A DNA stretch of 64,000 bases from JBBRBB01 sp963830175 (GCA_963830175.1 CAWHKV010000007.1:186001-250000); one strand, 5' to 3'. Numbered from the stretch's first letter, positions 27,588 through 37,783 are shown. Made by a program: numbers and translations. Notes: a model not told the origin generated them from the letters alone.

Positions 27588-30500
27588 ATGTCATCAACTA
27601 AAGTTCAAAACAGGATCAGCTTTGGTAAAACCAAACACCTTGCTGAAACCCCTGATCTGCTTGATATCCAACTTGAATCATTCAGAGATTTTTTCCAGTT
27701 AGAAACTACTCCGGACAAAAGAAACAACGAAGGCTTGTTTAAGGTATTCAAGGAAAATTTTCCCATTACCGATACCCGTAACATCTTCATGCTTGAGTTC
27801 CTGGATTATTTCATCGATCCTCCCCGTTATACGATCGAAGAATGTATGGAACGCGGTTTAACGTACGCTGTGCCATTAAAGGCGAAGTTGCGTTTAAGCT
27901 GTAATGATGAAGAGCACGTTGACTTTCAAACCATTGTTCAGGATGTATTTCTGGGAAATATTCCATACATGACGCCCCGCGGAACATTTGTAATAAATGG
28001 AGCTGAGCGTGTTGTTGTTTCACAACTGCACCGTTCACCTGGCGTGTTCTTCGGTCAGAGTGTTCACCCTAACGGAACAAAGATCTATTCTGCAAGGGTT
28101 ATTCCTTTTAAAGGAGCCTGGATGGAGTTTGCTACAGACATCAATAATGTTATGTATGCATATATTGACCGTAAAAAGAAATTTCCTGTAACTACCCTGC
28201 TTCGTTCAATTGGGTTTGAAACCGACAAAGACATTCTTGAATTATTCGGAATGGCTATTGAAGTTAATGCAGATAAAAAAGCGCTGCAAAAACACATTGG
28301 AAAAAAATTAGCTGCCCGTGTTCTCAGAACCTGGGTAGAAGATTTTGTGGATGAAGACACCGGCGAGGTTGTTTCTATTGAGCGTAATGAAATAGTGATG
28401 GAAAGAGATACCGTGGTAGACGAAGACGCGGTGGATACCATTTCTGAACTAGACGTTAAGAGCGTATTTATTCAGAAAGAAGATGTAGGTGGTGATTATG
28501 CCATCATATATAATACACTAAATAAAGATACCAGTAACAGTGAATTAGAAGCCGTTCAGCACATTTACCGCCAGTTGCGCGGGGCTGATGCGCCTGATAA
28601 TGAAACTGCACGCGGTATTATTGATAAGTTATTTTTCAGTGATAAGCGTTACGATCTTGGTGAAGTTGGTCGTTATAAGATCAATCGTAAACTTGGCGTA
28701 ACCCAAAAGCTCGAAACCAAGGTTTTAACCAAGCAGGATATTATTGAGATAATCAAGTATCTCGTAAGGTTAACCAATGGCAAGGCCGAAATTGATGACA
28801 TTGATCACCTGAGCAACCGTCGTGTACGTACAGTAGGCGAACAATTATATGCGCAGTTTGGTGTGGGTCTTGCACGTATGGCACGAACCATCCGTGAACG
28901 TATGAATGTTAGGGATAATGAGGTGTTTACCCCGGTAGACCTTATTAATGCCCGTACACTTTCATCTGTTATTAATTCTTTCTTTGGTACATCCCAGCTT
29001 TCCCAATTTCTTGATCAGACCAACCCATTATCAGAAATAACACATAAACGTCGTATTTCTGCGCTAGGGCCAGGCGGATTAAGCAGGGAGCGCGCAGGTT
29101 TCGAAGTAAGAGACGTACACTACAGTCACTACGGTCGCCTGTGTACTATTGAAACTCCGGAAGGACCGAATATTGGTTTGATATCTACGCTTTGCGTACA
29201 TGCCAAGATCAATGAAATGGGCTTTATTGAAACCCCATACAGAAAGGTTGATGAGGGAAAGGTGAATATGAAACATCTTACCTACCTGAGTGCAGAGGAA
29301 GAAGATGAAGCCAAGATCGCACAGTCTAATTCTCAGTTTGATGAACATGGTCATTTTGTTGAAGAAAGAATTGTGAGCCGTCAGACTGGTGACTTCCCGA
29401 TTCTTGAAAAAACAGAAGTAGAATACATGGACGTTGCGCCAAACCAGATCGTTGGTCTTAGCGCCTCGCTCATTCCATTCCTGGAACACGATGATGCTAA
29501 CCGTGCCTTAATGGGAAGTAACATGCAACGCCAGGCAGTGCCACTTATTCGTCCTGAAGCTCCTGTAGTGGGCACAGGTCTGGAAAGTAAGGCAGCCCGT
29601 GATGCACGTATTCAGTTACATGCAGAAGGCGATGGAATTGTTGAATATGTAGATGCAAAAGAAATTCACGTAAGATATAACCGAAACGATGTTGGCAGGC
29701 TTGTAAGCTTTGATGAAGACCTTAAAATTTACAGGCTTACAAAATTCATTAAAACCAACCAGGCAACTTCAATCATTTTGCGTCCTGCAGTAAGAAAAGG
29801 TCAATCTGTAAAAAGAGGCGATTTCTTAACGGAAGGCTATGCAACAAAAGATGGTGAACTTGCATTAGGTCGTAATCTTCGTGTAGCATTCATGCCATGG
29901 AAAGGTTACAACTTTGAAGATGCAATTGTAATTAATGAAAAAGCGGTTCGCGACGATATTTTCACTTCTATTCATATCGATGAGTTTGAACTTGAAGTGC
30001 GCGACACAAAATTGGGAGAAGAAGAATTAACACCGGATATTCCAAACGTTTCTGAAGAGGCTACAAAAGATCTTGATGAACACGGAATAATACGTATTGG
30101 TGCACAGGTTAAGGAGGGAGATATTCTTATCGGAAAGATCACACCAAAAGGTGAAAGCGATCCTACCCCTGAGGAAAAACTACTTCGTGCAATCTTCGGT
30201 GATAAAGCCGGTGATGCAAAAGATGCTTCATTAAAAGCACCAAACGGAACTGAGGGTGTTGTAATTGATAAAAAATTATTTCAGCGCGCCAAGAAAGACA
30301 AGAATGGTAAGATTCGTGAAAAAGCGCAGCTAGAAAAGATTGAAAAGGTTCATGAGAAGAATGTAGAAGACCTGCGGGAAGTTTTACTGGATAAGCTATT
30401 GACCCTGTTAAAGGATAAGACCTCTGCAGGCGTATCTAACAATTTTGGTGAAATGCTGGTAGGCAAAAGCGCTAAGTTTAATGCAAAAAACATTGCTACA

Positions 30501-31391
30501 ATAGACTTCCAGAATGTTAATCCTTTAGGCTGGACCGGTGAAAAAGATACTGACGACCTCATAAATACTTTGTTGCACAATTTCAGCATCAGGTATAATG
30601 AAGAATTAGGAAGATACAAAAGGGAGAAGTTCAATATTTCCATAGGTGATGAATTACCAGCCGGAGTTTTAAAACTTGCAAAAGTTTACCTGGCTGTAAA
30701 ACGCAAACTTAAAGTGGGCGATAAAATGGCAGGACGCCACGGTAACAAAGGTATTGTAGCCAAGATCGTTCGTGCAGAAGACATGCCTTTTATGGAAGAT
30801 GGATCTCCTGTTGATATTGTTCTTAACCCATTGGGTGTACCCAGTCGTATGAACCTCGGACAGATCTATGAAACAATTTTAGGATGGGCAGGTCACAAGA
30901 TGGGTGTAAAATTTGCCACCCCCATATTTGATGGTGCATCTACCGATGAAATTGCTGAATACTGCGAAAAGGCAGACATTCCAATGATGGGACATACCTA
31001 CCTCTTTGATGGTGAAACAGGCGAACGCTTTCATCAGAAAGCAACCGTTGGTATCATATACATGATCAAGTTACACCACATGGTAGATGATAAGATGCAT
31101 GCCCGTTCAATCGGACCATACAGTCTTATTACCCAGCAACCATTGGGCGGTAAAGCACAATTTGGTGGTCAGCGTTTTGGTGAAATGGAAGTTTGGGCAC
31201 TTGAAGCATACGGTGCATCTAACATTTTACAGGAATTGCTTACCCTTAAATCTGATGATATTATCGGAAGGGCTAAAACATACGAAGCCATTGTAAAAGG
31301 TGACAACGTACCAAAAGCAGGTGTACCTGAATCATTCAATGTATTGGTACATGAATTAAGAGGGTTGGGTTTAGATCTGAAATTTGAATAA
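27588..31391 (+). CDS. rpoB: RNA polymerase beta subunit
   Basis: A 1267-residue core RNA polymerase subunit. The rifampicin-region segment FFGTSQLSQFLDQTNPLSEITHKRR is intact, as are the ETPEGPNIGLI, GYNFEDAI and AGRHGNKG active-centre motifs and the C-terminal QPLGGKAQFGGQRFGEMEVWAL region. Length is normal for Bacteroidota. Unusually, it is not flanked by rplL or rpoC: a terminator follows at 31412-31436 and an ECF sigma gene comes next. It therefore appears to be its own transcription unit. Confidence 0.98.
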   Translation: MSSTKVQNRISFGKTKHLAETPDLLDIQLESFRDFFQLETTPDKRNNEGLFKVFKENFPITDTRNIFMLEFLDYFIDPPRYTIEECMERGLTYAVPLKAKLRLSCNDEEHVDFQTIVQDVFLGNIPYMTPRGTFVINGAERVVVSQLHRSPGVFFGQSVHPNGTKIYSARVIPFKGAWMEFATDINNVMYAYIDRKKKFPVTTLLRSIGFETDKDILELFGMAIEVNADKKALQKHIGKKLAARVLRTWVEDFVDEDTGEVVSIERNEIVMERDTVVDEDAVDTISELDVKSVFIQKEDVGGDYAIIYNTLNKDTSNSELEAVQHIYRQLRGADAPDNETARGIIDKLFFSDKRYDLGEVGRYKINRKLGVTQKLETKVLTKQDIIEIIKYLVRLTNGKAEIDDIDHLSNRRVRTVGEQLYAQFGVGLARMARTIRERMNVRDNEVFTPVDLINARTLSSVINSFFGTSQLSQFLDQTNPLSEITHKRRISALGPGGLSRERAGFEVRDVHYSHYGRLCTIETPEGPNIGLISTLCVHAKINEMGFIETPYRKVDEGKVNMKHLTYLSAEEEDEAKIAQSNSQFDEHGHFVEERIVSRQTGDFPILEKTEVEYMDVAPNQIVGLSASLIPFLEHDDANRALMGSNMQRQAVPLIRPEAPVVGTGLESKAARDARIQLHAEGDGIVEYVDAKEIHVRYNRNDVGRLVSFDEDLKIYRLTKFIKTNQATSIILRPAVRKGQSVKRGDFLTEGYATKDGELALGRNLRVAFMPWKGYNFEDAIVINEKAVRDDIFTSIHIDEFELEVRDTKLGEEELTPDIPNVSEEATKDLDEHGIIRIGAQVKEGDILIGKITPKGESDPTPEEKLLRAIFGDKAGDAKDASLKAPNGTEGVVIDKKLFQRAKKDKNGKIREKAQLEKIEKVHEKNVEDLREVLLDKLLTLLKDKTSAGVSNNFGEMLVGKSAKFNAKNIATIDFQNVNPLGWTGEKDTDDLINTLLHNFSIRYNEELGRYKREKFNISIGDELPAGVLKLAKVYLAVKRKLKVGDKMAGRHGNKGIVAKIVRAEDMPFMEDGSPVDIVLNPLGVPSRMNLGQIYETILGWAGHKMGVKFATPIFDGASTDEIAEYCEKADIPMMGHTYLFDGETGERFHQKATVGIIYMIKLHHMVDDKMHARSIGPYSLITQQPLGGKAQFGGQRFGEMEVWALEAYGASNILQELLTLKSDDIIGRAKTYEAIVKGDNVPKAGVPESFNVLVHELRGLGLDLKFE

Positions 31392-31411
31392 CAATTTCTA
31401 ATAGTTATTTT

Positions 31412-31436
31412 AAAGCTGCCTCTAAAAGGCAGCTTT
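31412..31436 (+). terminator. Terminator of rpoB
   Basis: AAAGCTGCC / GGCAGCTTT 9-bp stem with a 7-base loop and a T run (31434-31440), 20 bases after the rpoB stop. Confidence 0.93.
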
Positions 31437-31580
31437 TTTTATTTCCGAAACCTAGTGTTCATTCCCACCAAATTATTTACACCTTTGCTTCATAATAAAC
31501 CTCATTGCCGGTAATAGAATAGATTTTGTAACCAACCTTTTACTGTATTTATTCATCTTTAAAAAACAAACCTGCCTGTA

Positions 31581-32138
31581 TTGCCTACCGACAAGGAACT
31601 TATACAAGAAAGCATTTCGGGAAACCGTGCCATGCAAAACAAATTATATCAAAAATTTGCCCCCGCTATGATGGGTTTGTGCCTTAGATATTCCAAAGGC
31701 TCACATGATGCAGAAGATATTTTACAGGAAGGTTTCATTAAAGTTTTCACTTGCATCAAACAATATAGTTTTAAAGGAAGCTTTGAAGGATGGATAAAAA
31801 AAATAATGGTTAACTGTGCCCTTCAACGATTAAGAAATAAAAATCTTCTTTATCCAGTCTCTACCACCGGTTATTGTGAAGATGAACCTTTTGACGCGAA
31901 TGCTATTTTAGATGCAATTAGTACCAAAGAATTACTATCCCTTATTCAGGGTTTACCTCCTATGTGCCGCATTGTTTTTAACCTGCATGTATTTGAAGGT
32001 TTAAAACATAAAGAAATTGCAGATATGCTGGAAATTTCTGAAGGCACATCAAAATCAAATCTTCATGATGCCCGGAAAATGTTACAACGCAAGTTGTCGG
32101 ATCAGAATGTTTTATTTAACCTAAAATCCGGTGCATGA
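31581..32138 (+). CDS. ECF RNA polymerase sigma factor
   Basis: A 185-residue sigma-70 family factor of the extracytoplasmic type. Region 2 covers about residues 20-90 (HDAEDILQEGFIKVF). Region 4 is about 120-175 (IADMLEISEGTSKSNLHDAR), the -35-binding helix-turn-helix. Region 1 and most of region 3 are absent, as usual. The start is TTG at 31581; the first internal Met is residue 17, inside the fold. Its last bases overlap the next gene by 4 (ATGA), so the two are translated together and the partner probably controls it. Confidence 0.93.
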   Translation: MPTDKELIQESISGNRAMQNKLYQKFAPAMMGLCLRYSKGSHDAEDILQEGFIKVFTCIKQYSFKGSFEGWIKKIMVNCALQRLRNKNLLYPVSTTGYCEDEPFDANAILDAISTKELLSLIQGLPPMCRIVFNLHVFEGLKHKEIADMLEISEGTSKSNLHDARKMLQRKLSDQNVLFNLKSGA

Positions 32139-33463
32139 ATAAAAATTTACAAAAAATAGATGAATTGTTTTCCGCTGGCTTAAAAGATTTTGAGAAAATT
32201 CCTCCAGGAGAGATTTGGCAGAATATTGAAAATTCACTGGATAAAAGTGAAGCCATTTTGTTCAAAAAGAAGTACAAAACGCTTTTGAAAATGGTTTCGG
32301 TCTCTTCAGTTTTAATATTAATACTTTCCGGGGTTTATTTTTCTAACTATTTTTCAAAAACCTCTTTATTAAAAAAATCAATCGCTAAAACATATAATGA
32401 AGAAAAGACCGGTAAATCAATGAACGCTATATTAAGAGGCGAAAAAGAACAGGCATATAAAAATCGTCCATCAGCCACTTTTTCAGTTATAAAAATAAAT
32501 AAAACCGTTAGCAGGAAATTAAATTCGTTTTCTAACGCAAATGAAACCGACTGGCTTAATGCTTTTAAAAATGAAGGATATAATTTCCACTCTCCTATTT
32601 CTCTTTCCCAAATTCCTGCGTTGGTTGCTAAAGCAGAAGAAATGAATCCGTTGTTTTTAGAAACCAAAACGATACATAATTATGTTGAGGATATCAACAA
32701 AAATTCAACAAACAAATCTTCTATTAATTTAACCTTCGCAAAAAATAAACCATCAATTTACATCACTCCATTTTTTTCCGCAGATCTAATTTCTGCCCGA
32801 TTTATAAAGATTTATGAACCCGACGATGAACAATTGCAAGAAAACAATCGGAACGATTTTCATTTATCATATACAACAGGTCTTAATATTGAATACAAAT
32901 TTTCAAAAAAGGCTTCCATTCAATCCGGACTATTTTATTCTCAGTGGTTTGCCCCCATTTCACCGGCAGTTGTAAATGCTTTGCAGGATAATACCGGTAA
33001 TTATAAATTTAAACTTACTACTAATTATGGTATTGCCGAATTACATAAACAAAGTTGGTCTTTGCCGCAGATTGGCGATAGTTTAAGTATTAAAGACGGT
33101 TACTTAAATCTTCAATCCATCTCTTTTCCTGCGCTTATAAAACTAAATATTAAACAAGGTAAATTAAACCTTGGTGCTGTTGGAGGTGCAGCCATAAACC
33201 TAATGACAAAAGATGTGGCAGAAGTTGAATATTTTTCACAAAATGGATCTGAAAAAGAAACTGTTCAAAAATTAGAAGGACTTAGGAACATTTATTTTTC
33301 TGCTATTGCCGGTTTAGAAGGTTCTTATAATATTAATAATTCTGTAAGCGTAAATTTTTATCCATTGTTACGATATGCAATAACCCCGGTTAACAAAGAA
33401 ACACCGGTAAAAACATACCCTATAAATATTGGTATTGGGGCTGGGTTGCAAATTAAATTATAG
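32135..33463 (+). CDS. Single-pass membrane protein with C-terminal barrel-like domain, sigma-factor partner
   Basis: A 442-residue protein. Residues 1-50 are charged and probably cytoplasmic (FEKIPPGEIWQNIENSLDKS). One transmembrane helix lies at about 53-73. A low-complexity linker follows to about 205. Residues 205-442 are strand-rich with PorT/outer-membrane-barrel character (SYTTGLNIEYKFSKKASIQS, NIGIGAGLQIKL at the end). The ATGA overlap with the ECF sigma gene suggests an anti-sigma or sensor role for the N-terminus; that is inference, since no anti-sigma family motif is certain. How an inner-membrane helix and a barrel-like domain coexist is unclear. Confidence 0.75.
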   Translation: MNKNLQKIDELFSAGLKDFEKIPPGEIWQNIENSLDKSEAILFKKKYKTLLKMVSVSSVLILILSGVYFSNYFSKTSLLKKSIAKTYNEEKTGKSMNAILRGEKEQAYKNRPSATFSVIKINKTVSRKLNSFSNANETDWLNAFKNEGYNFHSPISLSQIPALVAKAEEMNPLFLETKTIHNYVEDINKNSTNKSSINLTFAKNKPSIYITPFFSADLISARFIKIYEPDDEQLQENNRNDFHLSYTTGLNIEYKFSKKASIQSGLFYSQWFAPISPAVVNALQDNTGNYKFKLTTNYGIAELHKQSWSLPQIGDSLSIKDGYLNLQSISFPALIKLNIKQGKLNLGAVGGAAINLMTKDVAEVEYFSQNGSEKETVQKLEGLRNIYFSAIAGLEGSYNINNSVSVNFYPLLRYAITPVNKETPVKTYPINIGIGAGLQIKL

Positions 33464-33574
33464 TAATTGTTTCATCTGTCATTGTTTATAGCTTAGTCCA
33501 CGCATTTTAAAAAGATTTAATTTTTTCGGCACAACTAAAATAGGTTACAGAGCATCTGTCTTAAAACAAGCTGC

Positions 33575-34270
33575 ATGTTTACAATCAAATTAAACTCCGC
33601 ATCCTTATTGGTAAGCATTCTTTTAGTTATAAATGCTTCAGGAACAAATGCACAGGCATTAAGGTTAGCAGACAGCACCTTTTCTTTTAATGAAAATATT
33701 GAAGTGAGGCAGGTCTCCCTCAAATCCCTAATAATACCGGTTTCCATTTTTGGGTATAGGGTTGCGGTTAATGCTGAAGATGTGTTTATTTCCGATGCGG
33801 AAATAAAAGAAGAAAGGGATGAAAACTTTAAAAACTTTCATACAAAAATTGATGATTATTTACAATTTGCTCCAGTTGCAGCGGCATATGCTATGATGCT
33901 TGATAACCCGGGGCAATCATTTTGGCCATATACCAAAAAACTAGTTATTAACGAAATTATACTGGGTCTTGCTGTACCCCAGATGAAACATCTAAGCAAA
34001 GTTACCCGGCCAGATTCTAACATTTATAATGCCTTTCCTTCCGGTCATACAGCGCAGGCTTTTTCAGGTGCAACACTTTTATGTGATGAATTTGGAAGAG
34101 GCAAACCCTGGTTGTATATGGCTGCATACGGTAGTGCATCTGCCGTGGGGGTAATGCGCATTCTTAATAATCGCCATTGGGCAAGCGATGTTATTGCAGG
34201 TGCAGGGTTTGGGATTTTATCTGCTAAGGTTTCCAACATTTTGGTTCATTCTTTTGAAAGACGCGATTGA
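33575..34270 (+). CDS. PAP2-family phosphatase
   Basis: A 231-residue protein with a signal peptide (ending GTNAQ) and a C-terminal PAP2 domain. The three acid-phosphatase motifs are KVTRPDSN (a shortened KX6RP), FPSGHTAQ and NNRHWASDV (SRX5HX3D type). Family members remove phosphate from lipids such as phosphatidic acid or undecaprenyl diphosphate; the substrate here is not known. It stands about 110 bases after the barrel protein. Confidence 0.88.
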   Translation: MFTIKLNSASLLVSILLVINASGTNAQALRLADSTFSFNENIEVRQVSLKSLIIPVSIFGYRVAVNAEDVFISDAEIKEERDENFKNFHTKIDDYLQFAPVAAAYAMMLDNPGQSFWPYTKKLVINEIILGLAVPQMKHLSKVTRPDSNIYNAFPSGHTAQAFSGATLLCDEFGRGKPWLYMAAYGSASAVGVMRILNNRHWASDVIAGAGFGILSAKVSNILVHSFERRD

Positions 34271-34343
34271 AATCCATAAGCATATTCTGGATCTGATAAA
34301 ACTTTAAATTAAAGGCTATTCTTTAATAGTTAGTTCAATAAAA

Positions 34344-34367
34344 AAGGCTTGTTAAATAACAAGCCTT
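34344..34367 (-). terminator. Terminator of the PepSY-like gene
   Basis: Perfect 10-bp stem AAGGCTTGTT / AACAAGCCTT with a 4-base loop. The A run on its left is a T run for minus-strand transcripts. It may also end the convergent PAP2 transcript. Confidence 0.8.
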
Positions 34368-34388
34368 AATCCCTTTTTTCCTTTGGAA

Positions 34389-34826
34389 TTAATCTTCTAC
34401 TTCACTTGCTTCATTATCATTATCTTTCTTCGAGAAATTGCCATTTGCGTCAAATATTAAATCCTTGCCATTAACTTCTGCTTCATACCACTTTGATCCG
34501 TCTGCTTTAATAATAACTGAAGCTTCCTTAATCTTTGAACCCGAATGAGTTTTTGTGATATATTCGGTTGCCGCTGCAGGTAATTCAGAAACAGGAATAG
34601 CCATTTCCTTTTCTTCAAAAATTCCATTTGCAGTAAAAACTGCAGACATTTCTTTTCCATCCTTTTCAAATTCAGCTTCAAATTTCCCATCTTCTTTATC
34701 CCATCCTTTTACAGTTACCCCTGGAAATTCCTTTGCAAATGATGCTTTTGCGGCATCAGGTATATTTTTTTGTGCCATAACATTTGTTGCAACAAACAGC
34801 ACACCTGCTAACAATAATTTTTTCAT
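34389..34826 (-). CDS. PepSY-like periplasmic protein
   Basis: A 145-residue secreted protein: signal peptide (ending TNVMAQ) and two short beta/alpha repeats of the PepSY-like (DUF2874) kind. Each has a core such as VKGWDKEDGKFEAEFEKDGK or KWYEAEVNGKDLIFDANGNF. The C-terminus is acidic. Such proteins are frequent in Bacteroidota and may inhibit proteases or bind ligands; the function is not proven. Confidence 0.85.
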   Translation of the reverse strand: MKKLLLAGVLFVATNVMAQKNIPDAAKASFAKEFPGVTVKGWDKEDGKFEAEFEKDGKEMSAVFTANGIFEEKEMAIPVSELPAAATEYITKTHSGSKIKEASVIIKADGSKWYEAEVNGKDLIFDANGNFSKKDNDNEASEVED

Positions 34827-34897
34827 GATTATAAATTTTTTTTTATTAATTCAATTAAAAGACCAATTGTTGTTAAGGTCTGGTTAGATTAAGGTTT

Positions 34898-35770
34898 TCA
34901 AATTTTTTTATAGTTTTTAAAGCTGAAGATTCTTTTTCCTGTATACTTTTCAATGTAAAATAAAAGGTGGTCTTTAATACTAAATTTCTTCCTGGAGATA
35001 TCTATTTCAATCTGCCAGTCCTGTTTTGCAATTCTTTTTACCATTGTGTGCGGGTGTGTATCCAAAAAATATTTCAGGCTGTCAAAATCATCATAGTTAA
35101 ATAATTCACCTGAATTCTTAAACGCCGATAATTCAGCGCCGTCCTCCTTCCAATATTGCCTTACCTGAATCATTTTATCTTTCATTTTTTTGGGATTTTT
35201 TACCCAACCATAATGGTATATATATGCATTTATTTCTTTAACAAGCAATTTTCTATTTTCCTTTCTAAAGCCCTGCGCATCCCGGTACGCCTGAATGTTT
35301 ATATTGTTTCTAAGTATGCGTACCTCATGATTATACCATCTTCTGCTATTGCCAACTATATTATATGCTCCATAAAAATGCAGATATTTAAAGAGTAATC
35401 CTTCTATGTTAGTTCTGCTTTTATATTTTTCGCAAGCATGTATTATTTCCGTGTAATATTTTTCGTGAAGTAATTCATCAGCCTGAATATAAAATGCCCA
35501 GGTGCTGTTCTTATCAATTAAACTAAAGGCTTTATTCGTTTCAACAGCCAAAACTTCACCTCCTTTACGTAGTGAGGTATCCCAAACGGAATGAAATATT
35601 TTAATTTTAGAGGATTGAATATTGGTTATTAATGCCTCCGTTTCATCGGAGCTTTTACCTATAAGCACGATCATTTCATCAACAACCGGTAAGATCGATG
35701 TTATAGCTTCAACAATAGGGTAATCATTTATGATCGCATCTTTAATGATTGTGAATCCGCTGATCTTCAT
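34898..35770 (-). CDS. Family 2-like glycosyltransferase
   Basis: A 290-residue cytoplasmic protein with a GT-A-like start (MKISGFTIIKDAIINDYPIV), where a donor-binding strand-loop is expected. A QADE segment near residue 96 may serve as the DxD-like metal site. The family transfers sugars to glycans or lipids. No polysaccharide cluster is adjacent, so the acceptor is unknown. Confidence 0.78.
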   Translation of the reverse strand: MKISGFTIIKDAIINDYPIVEAITSILPVVDEMIVLIGKSSDETEALITNIQSSKIKIFHSVWDTSLRKGGEVLAVETNKAFSLIDKNSTWAFYIQADELLHEKYYTEIIHACEKYKSRTNIEGLLFKYLHFYGAYNIVGNSRRWYNHEVRILRNNINIQAYRDAQGFRKENRKLLVKEINAYIYHYGWVKNPKKMKDKMIQVRQYWKEDGAELSAFKNSGELFNYDDFDSLKYFLDTHPHTMVKRIAKQDWQIEIDISRKKFSIKDHLLFYIEKYTGKRIFSFKNYKKI

Positions 35771-35993
35771 AAGTTGTTAGGTTAAGATAATTGCTACCTG
35801 TATTTGGTTGGGTGTTGAGAAATAAAATCAAATTACACAACCTTCTAACCTAACTCTAAAACTACCGTTACAAGTTTAACATACATATTTTAACCAAATT
35901 ATTATTACTTTGCCCAACTTTTGCTGAAACAAAGAAATTACCGGGAAACAGCAAAGGCTATTTAATATAGCCGGGACATAAAATTAATTGTAG

Positions 35994-37336
35994 ATGTTAT
36001 TAGCGATAGACTGGGCTTCGGTGGGTATAAAAGCCCTTCAATTTATTCTTTCCTTTTCCATACTGGTTACCATACATGAATTTGGTCATTATATTACCGC
36101 AAAATGGTTTAAGTGCAGGGTAGATAAATTTTACCTGTTCTTTAATCCATGGTTTAGTATATGGAAAAAACAAATTGGTGAAACCGAATATGGTTTAGGC
36201 TGGGTGCCTTTTGGCGGTTATGTAAAAATAGCCGGAATGGTAGATGAAAGCATGGATAAAGAGCAGATGAAACAACCTGCCCAACCTTTTGAGTTCAGAA
36301 GCAAACCAGCCTGGCAAAGATTAATTATAATGCTTGCAGGTGTATTTCTGAATGTTGTGCTTGCATTGTTTCTTTTTATAATGATAACCTATACCTGGGG
36401 TGAAGAATACCTGCCTTCAAAAAATATTACTTATGGAATTTATGCTGATTCACTTGGTAAAAAAATGGGTTTGCAGGATGGTGATAAAATAATTGCCATC
36501 GGCAATAAACCTGTTGAAAATATTCAAACAGTTGGTGGAGACCTGATGTTCAATAATGCAAAAAACCTGGTGGTTGAAAGAAATGGTGCCAATGTAAGTC
36601 TTGCCGTTCCCAACGGTTTTATTGGCGAACTGAATAAAAATAAGTTTCAAAACTTTTTTGGAATAAGAATACCTACAAAAGTTGATTCCGTTTTTGCCAC
36701 GGCAAGCTTTACAGAAAACGCATTCAAAAGGGGGATTATATAATTGGTTTAAACGGGCAGCCGGTATCCTATTTTCACGAATTTAATAATCTGAGAACAA
36801 AATATAAAAATTCAATTGCCACGCTGGATGTAATAAGAGGCGGCGATACGATTCAGGTGAAAGCAAAAATTAATGAAGATGGATTTATTGGTTTTGCATA
36901 CGCACAGCCCAATGAGTTTTTTAAGACGGTTACTAAAAAATATACCTTAATGGAAGCTATTCCAAAAGGTATTGAAAACTGTTTTGCCATGTTAAGCAAA
37001 TATGTAACCGGTATTAAACAAATTTTTTCCGGAACAGTGAGTGCCAATGATTCTCTGGGCAGTGTTATAAGCATCGGAAATACTTTTCCGGGTGTGTGGG
37101 ACTGGAGTACGTTTTGGACGCTTACAGCTATATTCTCTATCATTCTTGCCTTTATGAATGTATTGCCCATACCAGCACTCGATGGTGGTCACGCCCTGTT
37201 TAACATTTATGAAATGATAACCGGGCACAAACCAAGTGATAAGTTTATGGAATATGCACAAATGGTAGGAATGATCTTATTATTCGGGTTGATGGCATAT
37301 GCCCTGGGTCTCGATATTTTCAGGCTGTTTAAATAG
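35994..37336 (+). CDS. rseP: RIP site-2 metalloprotease RseP (frameshifted as sequenced)
   Basis: Intramembrane zinc protease that cleaves anti-sigma factors and signal peptide remnants. The first frame (35994-36743) has the active site HEFGH (His28, Glu29, His32), VPFGGYVKIAG and a PDZ domain. The second half, in the -1 frame, continues with KGDYIIGLNGQPV and carries the second active-site motif PIPALDGGH and the final membrane helix. One missing base in the AAAAGGGGG run at 36726-36734 splits it; adding one A restores FKKGDYIIGL. A sequencing indel is likelier than a true loss because both halves stay conserved. Confidence 0.93.
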
Positions 37337-37411
37337 CATTCAATTTTTATTGGCAGGTTTATTGCCTTAATTTGCCGACCTTTGAATGGAAGCTCTTTGA
37401 TAAAAACTTAC

Positions 37412-37783
37412 GGGGCTGTGTTGGTTTTGACAGCACAGATTACGGTAGGTGTAAGCATGCAGTGCGTTGGATAATTAGCACTTTAATCTGAATATTCAAA
37501 ACAATACACGGCGAATCTAACTTCGCTATGGCTGCCTAATCAGAGATTAGCGTAACCATTATGGCCGTTGAACAGGCTGACCTGTTGCCTCGTTCTTCCG
37601 CCCAATAACAAATAAAATGGGTTGCTGCAGCAGAAGGCTGTGACTGTTGCAAAAGACTATTCAGCTAAGCGGGCAATTGGTTTGTTCTTTTCCGGCTGCC
37701 TGCCGACAAATAATAATGAAATAAGCATGTAGAAAGCTTATGGTGAATGTGTTTGGACAGGGGTTCGAATCCCCTCAGCTCCA
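37412..37783 (+). ncRNA. ssrA: Transfer-messenger RNA
   Basis: The 5' end GGGGCTG pairs with CAGCTCC at 37776-37782, and the T-arm GGGGTTCGAATCCCC lies just before. The CCA end is not encoded. The tag reading frame at 37510-37539 reads GESNFAMAA followed by TAA; the resume codon just upstream is not certain. tmRNA rescues stalled ribosomes and tags the product for proteolysis. It is followed by a good terminator. Confidence 0.95.

Noticed and set aside
29079..29489. 136-codon open frame antisense to rpoB
   Set aside because: rpoB is conserved throughout here; the reverse frame has no recognisable features.
35776..35854. Inverted repeat GTTAGGTTA / TAACCTAAC upstream of rseP
   Set aside because: Nine bases with a 61-base loop in AT-rich DNA; too weak to call a regulatory structure.
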